A DNA stretch of 64,000 nt, from assembly GCF_012489685.1 (NCBI RefSeq), contig NC_080043.1, positions 64,907,920 to 64,971,919 of the forward strand. The letters are read 5' to 3'. The notes beneath the pieces were generated by a model, which did not search any database, had not been told where the DNA came from, and saw only the letters and a list, made by a program, of their open reading frames with translations. The position numbers and the translations under genes are program-made. Numbering within the stretch: the first letter of the stretch is position 1; each line of letters starts with the position of its first letter. Below are positions 33,701-45,780 of the stretch, piece by piece. Origin of the DNA: Lotus japonicus. Lineage: Eukaryota > Streptophyta > Magnoliopsida > Fabales > Fabaceae.

Positions 33701-34119
33701 ATAAGGTTAGAGACAAACTTAAATGGAAACTATTTTACAAGGAAAATTCATAATATACTAAACAACCTCTAAACCTCTTAAATAATGATAAAAGTCTCAG
33801 ACGAAAGCTTAGGGCTTGGACATTAGTTTTGGAAAATGAGAAGTGTTGCCGAATCCAAGTTTTGGGGAAATTCCTTGTGCTTTGCACTTTGGGTATTCTT
33901 GGAGTTAATATCTTTTCTCGCAAAATTGACATTTACCTTCGGGTATTCTTGGAGTTAATATTCTAATTGGACACGTGTGAGTCCGTAAATTCGACCATGC
34001 AAGGTTGAATCGACTCGACGATGTATTGTAGAGATAATGGGTTCTAGTTAGGTACGAATCTGGGCAAGGACGAATCGTTGTCTGACTAACCATATTGCAT
34101 CATGCATTCATACTTTTGT

Positions 34120-34600
34120 CACGCGCGAATCCGTGTGTTCAACCCGATGGGTTGGACCGATTCGGCAATAGTTGTTTTGACACGCGCTAGTCCGTATATT
34201 CAATCCGATTGATTGGATCGATTCGGCGGTAGTCACTCAGGCACGTGTGAGTCCGTATGTTCAATTTGATGGATTGGATTGATTCAGCAATAGCCATTTA
34301 AACCCGCATGAATCCGTATGTTCAATCCGATGGATTGGATCGATTCAGCGATATTCTTTTGACTCGCGTGAATCCGTATGTTCAATCCGATGGATTGGAT
34401 CGATTCAGCGATAAGCTTTCGACACGCGCGGATCCTTATGTTCAATCCAATGGATTGGATCGATTCGGCGATAGTCATTGAACACGCGCAATGTTCGTAT
34501 ATTTGACTCTAATGAGTCGAATCGACTTGGCGTTGTCATTTGTTACGTGTGCGAGTCTGTATATTCCACCCAATGGGTTGGATCTACTTGACATGCCTAT
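34120..34600 (+). repeat. Hairpin minisatellite in LTR A
   Basis: Units are about 60 bp, with GTCCGTATGTTC leading into a small inverted repeat. Arms vary in pairs: CAATCC/GGATTG (34323-34337), CAACCC/GGGTTG (34140-34154), GACTC/GAGTC (34505-34518). About eight units. Confidence 0.85.
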
Positions 34601-37368
34601 TCGTTGGGATCATCTTTTGAATTGACATTGCATTCATATATGCACCCTAACTTGAATTGTTGAGATATTGCTTATTGAATTGTTGAGATATTGTTTATTG
34701 AAATGTTGTTAGAGGTTCGATAACCTGCTATGTATATACCCTAGGGTAGGCAATTCAGAACTTATATGTATATATACAACATATATATATCTATATACCC
34801 CCTTATTCTTCACATGTTGCTTGTATTATCTATTGATACTGTGAGTTGACCCTCACGCCTTGGCTTTGTGTGTATGTTTGTGTTTGGGCGGTCGGCCTGC
34901 TGCCAGACGTCCAACAGATGATTCGAGTTGATCCATCGCTCGGGGAGGATCCTGAGCGAAATGTCTACTACTGAGCCTTCGACGCGGACCCGGACTTCAT
35001 GCTGGATCATATGATGGTCGATGTTAGGGGTGTAGTATATGGGGTGTTGTTGTCATAGCTCTGATTGTTATTTCTCTTTTAGGGCAGGGTAGTTCCCCGA
35101 CCATTAGCTTTTTGTGTGATTCTCTTCCAAGAGGATCACAGGGAGTTTGTCGGACGTAGGAGGTCTTTTGGAGGACTCTATTTATAAAACTTTGACTCGT
35201 ACTTTGGGTTTGTACTTATTTGCCTTCGGGCACCAATTTCACATATTTTCTGCTACTTTCCCGTCACTGGAGATTACTCGTGACGTGGTTTTTACTTACA
35301 ACGGGGGCTGTAAATATATTATACATTAGTTATGTTTATTGATGTTGGGTTGAGTCTTTATTTTGACAGATATTTTGTGAGACCCAAGTTTTTAAGCTTA
35401 GAATAAATTAATTAAATTCATATTCACGATTAGGTTTCGATGTATCGTGAAGGAAACCTGAACAAGTGTTTACCAAATGGAATAAATTTATGAAGGAGAA
35501 AGTTCAGGAAAAGACTAAGAATAGTATTGAAGTCGATATAAGTTATAACGCGAGTCTTATTCGCTTACGCCTAGGGCAAGAGCGTTAGTAAACGATTAAT
35601 TTACCCTTAAGAGCACTATGGAAACTAATTCCAAAAATCTTTAGAGAAATTTTAGAATTTCTCTTAATCCTTTCCATGACAAGCGTTTCGATCCGAAACC
35701 CTGGAAGGTACGAACGTCCGATTCCAATTCTCGAAAGTTTGCCGAAACTGAATCCCTGATAGCTCAAGAACCTTAAAATAAACTGTCGATGAAGACTTTT
35801 TCTATTCGGAACTTCAAACGAAGATTCCACACGCGTCACCCATTTCTTTCAATGATTCCAACCTTTCTTCAGAAGGAAGTTTCTCCATCCGACGTTAATT
35901 GCAAAAAGTAGTTTTGCGGCATATTTTGAAGCCCTCGCGTTCAAGCCATTTTCTCATTTAAAAATATTCCAAAGCAAGTATCGACCTTTTATGGAATGAT
36001 ACTTAGCTTAATTGTATAATATGACAACGTCATATTTGTTCTAATTATCTAACGATTATTCTTTAGCTTAATTTCTACTCATTTCTTGGTTCATGGATCA
36101 TTTTAATTTGCTCAAAGTGATCATAATTTATATTTTACTATTTCATAAAGTTCCTCACAATTTTTAATATAGTTATATATCCATTATATATTTTTCTCTT
36201 AACTCTGTGAGCTAAATTCTTCAGTGTCTAAATCAATTCATACCAATTTTAAAAATATCTTTTCAAAATATCAATCCAACCTTATCACTCCACGTCCCTC
36301 CAGCTTTTCCCCACCACATGTTAATATATTTTCCAAGCCCCTGAACACCATCAGACAAGGCAATGTACAAAGCCACAAACATATATATAAGGAAACTCAA
36401 TTCCTTTCCTTTTCACGCACAAGCATCTGATATTTCTTTCTTGTTTTCTTTTTTTCTTTTTCTTCTTCTTGCTGCAGCAACAACACGCACACCATGCCTT
36501 CTAATTCTTCTCATTACCAATTTCTTCTTCATTTTTCCTTGTTGCAACAAACGACCCACGCACCATAGTCATTCATCACCATGCCAATTTTCTCATCACC
36601 CTTCAAGCACCAAACCCGCGAGCACAAAGGGAGAGAGGGAGAAGAAGTTTTTTCGCCGTTTCTTGCCTGATCGTTGCACCGTTCGTTGCTACGCGTAGAC
36701 CTCGAGGTATAGATGCTATTCCATACTTCTGATCGTTAATTCTGTCGCTTTTCTCTATGTCTTTATGTGCTCTTAGTTTTGAGGTTTTTGCAAAACTATC
36801 CAGATAACTTCATCTTTCTATCTAAACATCTTCCCTACGTGCCCAAGAGCATGTTTAGCGAATAATATTGCGCCGATTGTCGAAAAACTACCGTCGAGTT
36901 TCAATTCTGCTCCAAATACCCATTTTTGGACAAAGTTCCGTCCTTTAGGCTTAAAACTCTCGACTGAGCTTAGTGTTAGTAGGATTAGTTGTCATAAACG
37001 TCGTTGGTGACGTCCCCATCCAATTTGTTTTTCGAATTTCCAATTTTGAAATTCTGAGCTAAAAATATTGACCAAAATACCCCTGCGACAGTTTTCGATC
37101 CGATAATTTTTCCGAGTTTAGATTCGCCTTAGTTACGACTAATGATAGCCTAGGAACCAAGTTTGATCGAAGAAAAGTCGGCGCACACAATTAATGTGTG
37201 TGGCCGTGAGCACCCTAAGGGGAGGAAGAAAATTCTCTTTTTCGAAAACTTGTCCGATCGCGTTAGATTATCGTACTTCGGAGTTTATTATGCTCCATGT
37301 AACCTTAGTAATTATTGTTTGCTGAGTGCTGACTGTTTGAGATTGAATTCTGTGGTTTTCGCTCAAAG

Positions 37369-37446
37369 GTTCAACTGTGGAAACTTTGGGGTTGACTGAA
37401 CAAGCTTGTGAGAGAGACCTACACCGCGAGATTGGAACAACTCGAG
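37369..37446 (+). other. 78-nt exon-like segment in LTR B
   Basis: Bounded by CAAAG| and CTCGAG|GTTAGG. It is close in sequence to the E segment (47417-47494) and the same length as those in G1 and C. A 662-nt putative intron separates it from GAG|GTATAG at 36706. Confidence 0.5.
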
Positions 37447-38319
37447 GTTAGGGAAACTTACTTACTAGCTATTATACTGTAGGCGTCGATAAATTCGACT
37501 TGAATATTGCTTGATATTGAAGATTGCTTGGATATTGTTTATCGCTTGAAACTGTGAATTATTTTCTGGAGGCTTCGGCCGAGTAAAACTTATATGAGAC
37601 GTGTGTCTCCGTTTTCTGAGAGGCTTCGGCGGTTTACTGGTTTCTGTCTTATGATTCCCGCACCGTATTATTGTTTCATCGCTTATTGGAGCATGATATT
37701 GTTGAATTGATGTTGAATTGTGCGTGTTGACGCGATTGCGGAGCGTAGGACATTTGAGTTGATTTTGTTGATTTTTCGGGTTGAAAGAATAACCCTAGGC
37801 GGGCTCTGTCGGAGGTCTGAGACCTAGCCCTTCTTTTGAAAAACTTAGACTTTTCCCGGGGATTATATTTGGGAGATTTGGGGAACTTTGAATAGTTAGA
37901 ATATGGAACTTGGATTTCGATAATAAACCTCATAACTTGATTAACTCAACTTGAAATGCTTTGATTAATTAACAAAACCTTTAGGGATACTTAAGAGTTG
38001 GAAATGATTGTGAAAAACGGGAAATAGTCGAAAAGCCTTGAACCTTAGATGATTTGATGGTCGCCACGGGGGTGAACCATAGTGACCAGGGAAATGGCAC
38101 TGAGTGTAATATGTACTCCGGCTTATGACAGCCTCGTCGCAAAGACGACTTTGACCTTCGGGTGTTACATTTAAGTTGAGATTTGTAGTTAAACACGTAC
38201 GAGCGAGGGTGTCTCGATGTTTAGATAACCGTATTGCATCATGCATATACTCGGGGTTAGGACGGTCGAAAGACTGGGCCTTCACGAAGAACACTGAGAG
38301 TGTATCTTCGACTTTGCGG

Positions 38320-38790
38320 CGCGAATCCGTATGTCTGAACCCGATGGGTGGACCGATTCGACAATAATCGTTTGACACGCGCGAGTCTGTATATTCAATC
38401 TGATGGATTGGATCGATTCGGCAGTAGTCACTCAGGCACGCGTGAGTCCGTATGTTCAATCCGAGGGATTGGATCGATTCAGCGATTGCCATTTTAACTC
38501 GCGTGAATCTGTATGTTCAATCTGAGGGATTGGATCGATTCAGCGATAACCTTCTAACTCGCGTGAATCCGTATGTTCAATCCGATAGATTGGATCGATT
38601 CAGCGACGACCTTTCGACACGCGCGGATCCGTATGTTCAATCGATGGATTGGATCGATTCGGCGATAGTCATTGGATGCGCGCAACATCCGTATGTTCGA
38701 CTCTATTGAGCGAACCGACTTGGCGTTGTCATTTGTTGCGTGTGTGAGTCCGTATGTTCAACCCGATGGGTTGGATGGACTTGACATGCC
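38320..38790 (+). repeat. Hairpin minisatellite in LTR B
   Basis: Same family of units as in LTR A, about 60 bp each. Examples: CAATCC/GGATTG at 38457-38471 and CAACCC/GGGTTG at 38759-38773. Confidence 0.85.
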
Positions 38791-39813
38791 TAATTGTTGG
38801 GATCACCTGTTGAATTGACATTACATGCATACATGCACCCTTATTGAATTGTTGAGCCACTATTTATTGAACTGTTGAGATAGCAGATATCGAATTGTTT
38901 ATTAGAGCCTTGATGACATGCTAAGTATATACCTTAGGGTAGGCAATACATAGGTTATACGTCTATATACAACATATATATATATATATCCCCTTATTCT
39001 TCAAATGTTGGTTGTATATCTACTGTATACTGTAAGTTGACCCTAGCGCCTTGGGTTTGGTTGCATGTTTGTGTTTGAGCGGTCGGCCTGCTGCCAGACG
39101 TTCAACGGCTGATTCGTGATGGTTCGCCGTTCGGGGAGGACCCGGAGCGAAATGATCTCTACTGAGCCTTCGACGTGGACCCGGACCGAATGCATGACCA
39201 GATGAGGGTCGATGATGGAAGTATAGGGTATGGGTGTTTAGAGCCTATTAAGGTTGGGTGTTAGTGTCATAGCTCTGACTGTCATTTCTCATATTGGGGC
39301 AGGATAGGTTCCCGACTATTAGCTTTTCGTGTGGTTCTCTTCCATGGGGATCACAGGGAGTTGTCGGACGTAGGAAGTCTTTTGGAGGCCGTTTTGGGCT
39401 GACTTACTTTCTTGGAGGAATGTATTCATAAAACTTATGACTTTGCCTATGAGTCGCACTTGTTTGCCGTTGGGCAACACTTTTAGTTACTTGTTGTTAC
39501 TTTCCGTCACTCGAGGACACTCGTGACGATGTTTTTAGTTGCAGCGAGGGTTGTGCCTATATTGTATATTAATCGCTGATAATCGCGATTGGGTTGAGAC
39601 TTTATTTCGACAAGTCTTTTATTTAAACAAAATGAAAAAAAAAACCTGCTTTTCCGCTTTACTTGAATTTGGTTACTAAAGTGACGCCACCGAAATCGGG
39701 GTGTTACATCTTTTATCTGGAAAGAAAAACGAAAAAAAAATATACATGATTTTCCGCTTTATTTTGATTTTGGTCTACTAAAGTGACCCCCAGAAATCGG
39801 GTGTTACACATAG

Positions 39814-40691
39814 TAATGTTGGTCTTGGTTGGCCTTCTCTCTCCTAGTTTTCACGCTTCAACAGTCGGCTTTCTCCCTTCATGGTCAGTCTTCTCTCTCT
39901 CTCCTGGTTTGTGTACTTCACCGATCGACCTCCTCCTTCCACAGCGGTCGACCTCCTCCTCTACCGCACCGGTTGACCTCCTCCTATACCACACCAGTCA
40001 ACCTCCTTCTTCCCTGGTCGGCGTTCTCTCTCTTGGTTCGTGCGCTTCACCGGTCGAACTCCTCCTCTACCGCACCGGTCGACCTCCTCCTCTACCGCAC
40101 CAGTTGACCTCCTTCTTCCCTGGTCGGCGTTCTCTCTCCTGGTTCGTGCGCTTCACCGGTCGACATCCTCCTCTTCCGCACCGGTCGACCTCCTCTTTCT
40201 ACAACCAGCCTTCTCTCTCCTTACTCATGTGCTTCATCCCTTCTTTCCTTACTTGGTCTTCTCTCTCCTCTTTCATGTGCTTCGCCGGTCGACTTCCTCC
40301 TTCTACGGTCGGCACCGGTCCACTTCATCTCTCCTTTTTTCATCCTTTTTTCCTTCTTCTTTTTTATGCTTATCAGTTGTCTTCATTTATTTATTTGAAG
40401 TTTTCCCTTAAGCAAGTGTTGAAATCTCCGCTTGCGCATTTGGCAACGGCGTGGCAGGCTTGGTTACTCGACCCAGCATGCGTGACATGCTTATTTGAGT
40501 AAAAAGGTGATGTATTTTCGGCGGAGAAGTGATGCACTTGGTAAAGTAACCAAGTGGTGTGACCTCGATGCCAAACATGGAGTTGGCGGAGAAGCGACGT
40601 ACTTGTTCGAGAAATCAAGTGGTGGGACCTCGTCGCCGAACATGAAGTTGGCGGAGAAGCGACCGCTTGGATAAGGGAAACCTGAATAAAA
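39814..40691 (-). repeat. Interior of element D with CTCC/CGGTCGACC minisatellite
   Basis: From 39890 to 40330 there are irregular repeats of CACCGGTCGACCTCCTCCT. CCGGTCGACC is itself near-palindromic. From 40500 the ACTTGG...CCAAGT hairpin units of 44486-44890 begin. Long open frames on either strand follow the repeats and have no domain. Confidence 0.7.
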
Positions 40692-42212
40692 TGGACAAGA
40701 CCCAAGTTTTTAGTTTATACCAAAGTGAATAAAATTCTTATTCGCGATTAGGTTTGATGTATCGTGAAGGGAAACCTGAACAAGAGTTTATCGAATGGAA
40801 TATATTTATGAAGGAGAAAGTTCAGGAAAAGTCTAAGGATTGCATCAAAATTGATAAAAGGTATAGCACGATCGATATACGCTTAAATCTAGGGCAAAAA
40901 CACAAGTGAATAGCTAGTTTTCACTAAAAGGCACGATGGAAACTAATTCCAAAAATCTTCAGAGAAATGTTAAAACTTCTCTTGATCGTCTATAAACAAC
41001 CGTTTCGTTACGAAACCCTTGAATGTACGAACGTCCGATTCCAATCCTCGGAAGTTTGCCGAAACGAAAACCCTGATAGTTCAAGAAACCTAGAATCAAC
41101 CGACGATGAAGACTTTTTCTATTCGGAGCTTCAAATGAAGATTCCATACGCGTATACCCATTTCTCTTGATGTTTTCAATCTTTCTTCAGAAGGAATTTT
41201 GTCTTCCGACAATCACTGCAAAAAGTAACTTATCGGGTAAAATAGATTTACACCGACTTTGCATTATTCACTTTAATTCCAAGAAAACCTCTGTTGAGTT
41301 TTGGAATTCTGTAGCCAAAACCTATCTTAGAATTCACGGAGAATGAAGCCGGAAAAATCGGAATCGCGAAACTTTCATTTTCCCGCGTTTTGCCAACCTC
41401 TATATATAGCAAGAAAATGAGAAAAAATGGCAAAACTTCACCATTTTCTCTCCCAAAACCCGCGAGCTTCACCAAGAGGAGGAGGAGAAGAGATTTTCGC
41501 CATTTCTTGCTTGATCGTTGATTCAACAGTTGCTACTTGAAGGTATCGAGGTATAGTCGCTAATCCTTACCTCTGATCGTCGTTTCCGTAGTTTTTCACT
41601 ATGTCTTTCTGTGCTCTTAGTTTTGAGGTTTTTGCAAAACTATCCAGATAACTTCATCTTTCTATCTAAACATCTTCCCTACGTTCCCAAGAGCATGTTT
41701 AGCGAATAATATTGCGCCGATTCTCGAAAAACTACCGTCGAGTTTCAATTCTGCTTCAAAAACCCATTTTGGGACAAAGTTCCGTCCTGTGGGCTGAAAA
41801 CTATCGCCTTAGCTTAGTGCTAGTAGGATTAGTTGTCATAAACGTCGTTGGTGACGTCCCCATCCAATTTGCTTTTCGAAATTCCAATTTTGAAATTCTG
41901 AGCTAAAAATATTGACCAAAATACCCCTGCGACAGTTTTCGATCCGATAATTTTTCTGAGCTTAGATTCGTCTTAGTTACGGCTAATAATAACCTAGGAA
42001 CCAAGTTTGATCGAAGAAAAATCGACCCACCTAAGTGTGCATAGTGGCCATGAGCTACCCCAGAGGAGGGGGAAAATTCCTTTTTCGAAAACTTGTCCTT
42101 TCGCGCTAGATTATCGTACTTCGGAGTATATGCTACTTCGAGTGACCCTAGTATCTATTGTTTGCTGAGTTTCTGACTCATTGTGATTGATTTCTGTGGT
42201 TTTGCTCTTAAG

Positions 42213-42290
42213 GTTCTTTTGAGGAATTTTCCGAAGATCAAGGAGCTGAGTGTGAAGGAGCATTTGAAGGGAACCCTGGAGAATCTACAG
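42213..42290 (+). other. 78-nt exon-like segment in LTR C
   Basis: Bounded by CTTAAG| and CTACAG|GTGAGG; the latter is close to a perfect plant 5' splice site. Its sequence is very different from the segments in G1, B and E, yet the length is again 78 nt, and a 662-nt putative intron precedes it. Confidence 0.5.
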
Positions 42291-43002
42291 GTGAGGGCTT
42301 CTCACTGAACTACTAGTTAATGCTTAGGGTCGACGCATTCGACTTGATTTACTGTTTATGCACTTGTTTGTGTTTGATTGGGAAAAGTTTTCTGAGGCTT
42401 CGGCTGACAATGTAGATGATTCATCTACTGATTGTTTTTGAGATTGAATTACATGGTACGTGCTAAATGGTTAATCTAGGATGTGTGATATATGCTTTAA
42501 ATGCTAAGTGCTACGTGGTTATTCTAGGATGTGTTGATATATGACATGTTTGTTGATTGTGCTGATTTAACTGTGCCATTTCACATTTATTTGTGGTACT
42601 GAGGAGTGAGAATAACGGGCAGGTCATGCCGATTTTATTTTGAGATTTTGGGGAAAGTTTGATAGGACGAACGAAGATTCGGGCCTTGTTATGGTTGTAG
42701 TGGATCGAGACATTCTCTGGGAATTACTTGGGAATATAGAATCTTCGAAAAACTCATAAGAAATACGATAAGACTAAATGGAAGCTATTTTTACAATGAA
42801 AACTCATAAGATATTAAACAACCTCTAAACCTTTAAATAATGATAACACTCTTGGATGCAAGCTTTGGAATTGAATGTCAGTTTTAGAAAATGAGAATTG
42901 TCGTCGAGTCCAAGCTTTAGGAAAACTGTAAGTTCTGAGTATGTTGATACTCCTTCGGTCTTTGAGCAGTTTGTTTAGCCATCCAAGGGATGTGCCGAGA
43001 AT

Positions 43003-43219
43003 CTTCACTGAGGCGTGAGACCTCGTGAAATGCATGGATCTTCACTGAGGCGTGAGACCTCGTGAACAGCATGAAACTTCATTGAAGCGTGAGACTTCGT
43101 GCAAGTGTGTAAATTCACTGAGGCGTGAGACCTTGTGAAAGCATAAAACTTCACTAAAGCGTGAGACTTCGTGATGGTATAAGACTTCACTGAAGAGTGA
43201 GACTTCGTGAGAGCATTGA
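43003..43219 (+). repeat. Hairpin minisatellite in LTR C
   Basis: Six units of about 37 bp built on TTCACTGAGG, CGTGAGA and CCTCGTGAA, a stem with one bulged base. GAGG/CCTC (43047-43050 with 43058-43061) is replaced by GAAG/CTTC in the third unit (43084-43087 with 43095-43098) and again in the last unit. Confidence 0.85.
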
Positions 43220-44485
43220 TGACTCAAAGAGTTATCGTGAGTGATTGTACTCTTTTTATGATTAATTGTATTTTGTCGCAGAATCGACTTTTACCTTAGG
43301 GTATGCTTTTAGAGACAATAAGTTAGCTAGAACACGTGGCGACGTGTCGAGTGAGGTCGGAGACGTTGTTTGGCTAATCATTTTTGCATTCATGCACTCA
43401 TTTTGAGGTATTAACACGGGAATGGTCATAAGACCCGGATTTCCGCGTAAGAGCGCTATTAGGCGACTCTTAGTAGCAGACCGAAATGGCAGGCCTTCGG
43501 GTTTTATGCTGATCTGGCTACCTTTGTGTGGTGTAAGAGGCACGCAGGGCGAAATGGTCCCACCGTGGCTGGTGCTGGGGCTGATCCGTTGATGTCCATC
43601 CTTTCCGGAATGCATTTTGGTTAACTGGGTTAACCGGCATTTGCATTTCATGCAACATGCATACTGACTTAGTTGTTGAGTTGTTGAGTGTGTTTGATAC
43701 TTGTTAATCCTATTTGATGCATGCTATTTGCTATTACTGCCGTTTTATATTCATTGTGAAATATACAACCCTAGGATGCTATCTTTAACTTATAAGCCTA
43801 AGTGGCTATCTCTTATCTTTACCTATTGGATTTATTATTTACATAATTCTTTGGAGTTGACCCTCGCGTCTTCTGTGTGTGCTTTGGCGGACTACGCCCC
43901 TTTGTCAGATGTCCATGGCGGACTGGTTCACGATGGTTCACCCTTCGGGGGAAACTAGGTTGGATTGCTTGATCAGGAGGACTACGGCTCATGGGTGGTC
44001 GACCCCGAGGCCACCGAGCGACTTACTCGAGAGAGGATTAGTGTAGGAGTAGAGTCTTAGCTCTGACCGTCATTGTTTTCTTTGGGGACAGAGTAGTTTC
44101 CCACCGATAGCGTTTTGTGTGGTTTCTCTACGGGGATCACAGAGAGTTGGTTGGGCTAAGATGTCTTGTTTTAGGCCGATTGGGCTAACTCATTCTCATT
44201 TTTGAGGTTTGTGTTGCGGACACTTAACCTTTACTTTTGGACTGTACATTTGCCTACGGGCGTTCCTTTCTACTACTTTCCGTCACTGGAGGTTACTCGT
44301 GACGTGGTTTGCTACTTACAGCGGGGGCTGTAATTATTATTGTATATTAGTTCTGTTATCTTTTGTTGTTGAGTTTCATTTCTTTCAGTTTCTAATTCTT
44401 TTATGGAAAAAAAAAAATTCACGTTTTTCCGCATTAAGTTTCTTTTGGTTACTAAAGTGACGCCACCGAAAATCGGGGTGTTACA

Positions 44486-44890
44486 ACACGCTTGGTTGAG
44501 AAACCAAGTGGTGCAGTGTCGACACCGAACATGGAGTTGGCGGAGAAGCGACACACTTGGTTGAGCAACCAAGTGGTGCGGTATCGACGCCGAACATGGA
44601 GTTGGCGGAGAAGCAACGCACTTGGTTGAGTAACCAAGTGGTTTTGGACCTCGACGCCGAACGTGGAGTTGGCGGAGAAGCGACGCGCTTGGTTGAGTAA
44701 GCAAGTGGTGCGGTGTCGACGCCGAATATGAAGTTGGCGGAGAAGCGACGCGCTTGGTTGCTCAACCGAGTGGTGCGGTGTCGACGCCGAACATAGAGTT
44801 GGCGGAGATTGAACACACCTGGTCGAGGACCGGGCGGTACGACCGGAGTCGGCGGAGGTTCAATGCACCAGTCAGGGACTAGGTGATTAG
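44486..44890 (-). repeat. Hairpin minisatellite in element D
   Basis: About five good and two worn units of roughly 65 bp. Each has a 9-bp stem such as CACTTGGTT/AACCAAGTG with loop GAGT (44619-44640). A diverged unit keeps pairing with CCTGGTC/GACCGGG (44818-44834). GAAGCGAC and CGACGCCGAAC are constant between stems. The array continues on the other side of LTR C at 40500-40680. Confidence 0.85.
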
Positions 44891-45565
44891 GCTCGACGCC
44901 TGACCGGAGTCGGCGGAGATCCTGAATGCATGATTGTTTTACTTCTTAGTATCCTTCAAAATTGCATGTTCCTCCTTTGTTTTCTGGGCGTTTATTATAC
45001 TCAAACCAACGGTTGGACATGGATTTGGTCGAAATATGAAGGTCCTTCGAAGGATCACAACGTTGCTCTGTTCCTGTGCTCAAATGAAAACACTATCTTA
45101 CCAAGTTAGTTTACCTTTGCTTGTGGGCGGATGGAAGATCTTCATTGTCGGTTATCGTCTCTGGCATACCCTCATTCTTTTCCTGCTCTTAAACCGAAGT
45201 GCGAGCATGCTCTGAAATTCCTCCATGGTTGTGTATCTGGATCAATCGGTCGGCATCCACCCGGTGGACTTCCTTCGTCCTTATAGGTCGTGATCGTAGC
45301 GACATACCTTCTCGACATCGACATACCTATTGTCGACGAAAGTCTTCCTGCAAAACAAAGTTAATATTTTGACGGTAAGAAGTTTGGTGTTATACTTACA
45401 TAGTGTTTGCATATCTTCCCTCTAGATTTACGGATAGCCTTCAGTTCCAGACTTGCTGAGATGAGCGATGTCCTAGACAGCACCCTTCGTAGCCTTGGGC
45501 GGCTAGGCTGCGGTGGTAAGGCAGGGGATGGAGAAACTCTTGTAGAAGCCGGAATTTTTTACCAG
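44891..45565 (-). other. Interior of element D without a gene
   Basis: No gag or pol domain on either strand. This is the leader side of the element, next to its PBS. Confidence 0.5.
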
Positions 45566-45584
45566 GCCCCACGGTGGGCGCCAA
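45566..45584 (-). other. Primer binding site of element D
   Basis: On the minus strand TTGGCGCCCACCGTGGGG follows the LTR end CAGGAACA directly. TGGCGCC-type sites occur in Ty3/gypsy elements primed by tRNAs other than Met. Confidence 0.65.
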
Positions 45585-45780
45585 TGTTCCTGATATAAAC
45601 CCTAAGATCTAGATAGATGACCAAAAGACTTAGAGTGTTATTCCACTGTGTAAAAGCTAATCTACATAGAAGGCGAAAGTCTTCCTTTTATAGCAGGTCG
45701 ACCTCTGAACCCTTATCGACGTATTTATTACAATTGACCAATCATGCCCGTTAATGGGGCGTAATCACTACCGTGTCGGT
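45585..45780 (-). repeat. LTR of element D, right copy, cut by E
   Basis: Matches 30277-30472 and stops at GTGTCGGT, where TGTAAGACCC begins. The remainder is not seen to the right within the window. Confidence 0.8.

Larger units (their letters stand above)
35376..39708 (+). repeat. Solo LTR B, nested in LTR A (4333 bp)
   Basis: It runs from TGTGAGACCCAAG to TGTTACA and sits inside LTR A. Flanks are TATTT and TCTTT, a target duplication with one mismatch. The 3' end of A resumes at 39709. It has the conserved U3 block (35787), TATATATAA near 36382, donor GAG|GTATAG after 36706, the 78-nt exon-like segment, a hairpin array at 38320-38790 and the GGTCGGCCTGCTGCCAG block near 39080. Confidence 0.85.
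30959..39808 (+). repeat. Solo LTR A, interrupted by solo LTR B
   Basis: It begins TGTGAGACCCAG and ends GTGTTACA, flanked by the 5-bp duplication CATAG (30954-30958 and 39809-39813). There is no internal region, so it is a solo LTR left by recombination. Without B it is about 4.5 kb. It carries the conserved block near 31357, a pyrimidine-rich stretch 31860-33100 that produces long Ser/His/Pro-rich open frames I do not accept as genes, and a hairpin array at 34120-34600. The 78-nt exon-like segment is not clear in this copy. Confidence 0.85.
40692..44485 (+). repeat. Solo LTR C (about 3.8 kb)
   Basis: It starts near TGGACAAGACCCAAG, a variant of the TGTGAGACCC start, and ends TGTTACA. It interrupts a hairpin array of element D. 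I could not find a target duplication: the right flank is ACACG and the left flank TAAAA, so the left edge may be rearranged. It has the conserved U3 block (41102), TATATATAG at 41401, GAG|GTATAG at 41550, the 78-nt segment and its own hairpin array. Confidence 0.75.
30277..45780 (-). mobile_element. Element D: non-coding LTR retrotransposon, minus strand, with nested LTRs
   Basis: Two copies of one LTR start TGTTCCTGATATAAACCC (plus-strand reading) at 30277 and 45585. Orientation is minus: a PBS-like TTGGCGCCCACC reads away from the right copy, a purine tract GGGGGGCTG precedes the left copy, and CTATAAAAGG is in the LTR on the minus strand. The element's own interior (30760-30958, 39814-40691, 44486-45584, about 2.2 kb) encodes no recognisable gag or pol, so it is a LARD-like non-autonomous element. 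Its interior is split by solo LTRs A/B and C. Its right LTR is cut at 45780 by element E. Confidence 0.82.

Noticed and set aside
44312..44816. Overlapping minus-strand open frames of 60-130 codons
   Set aside because: They are periodic translations of the D minisatellite, with the same peptide phrase repeating once per unit.
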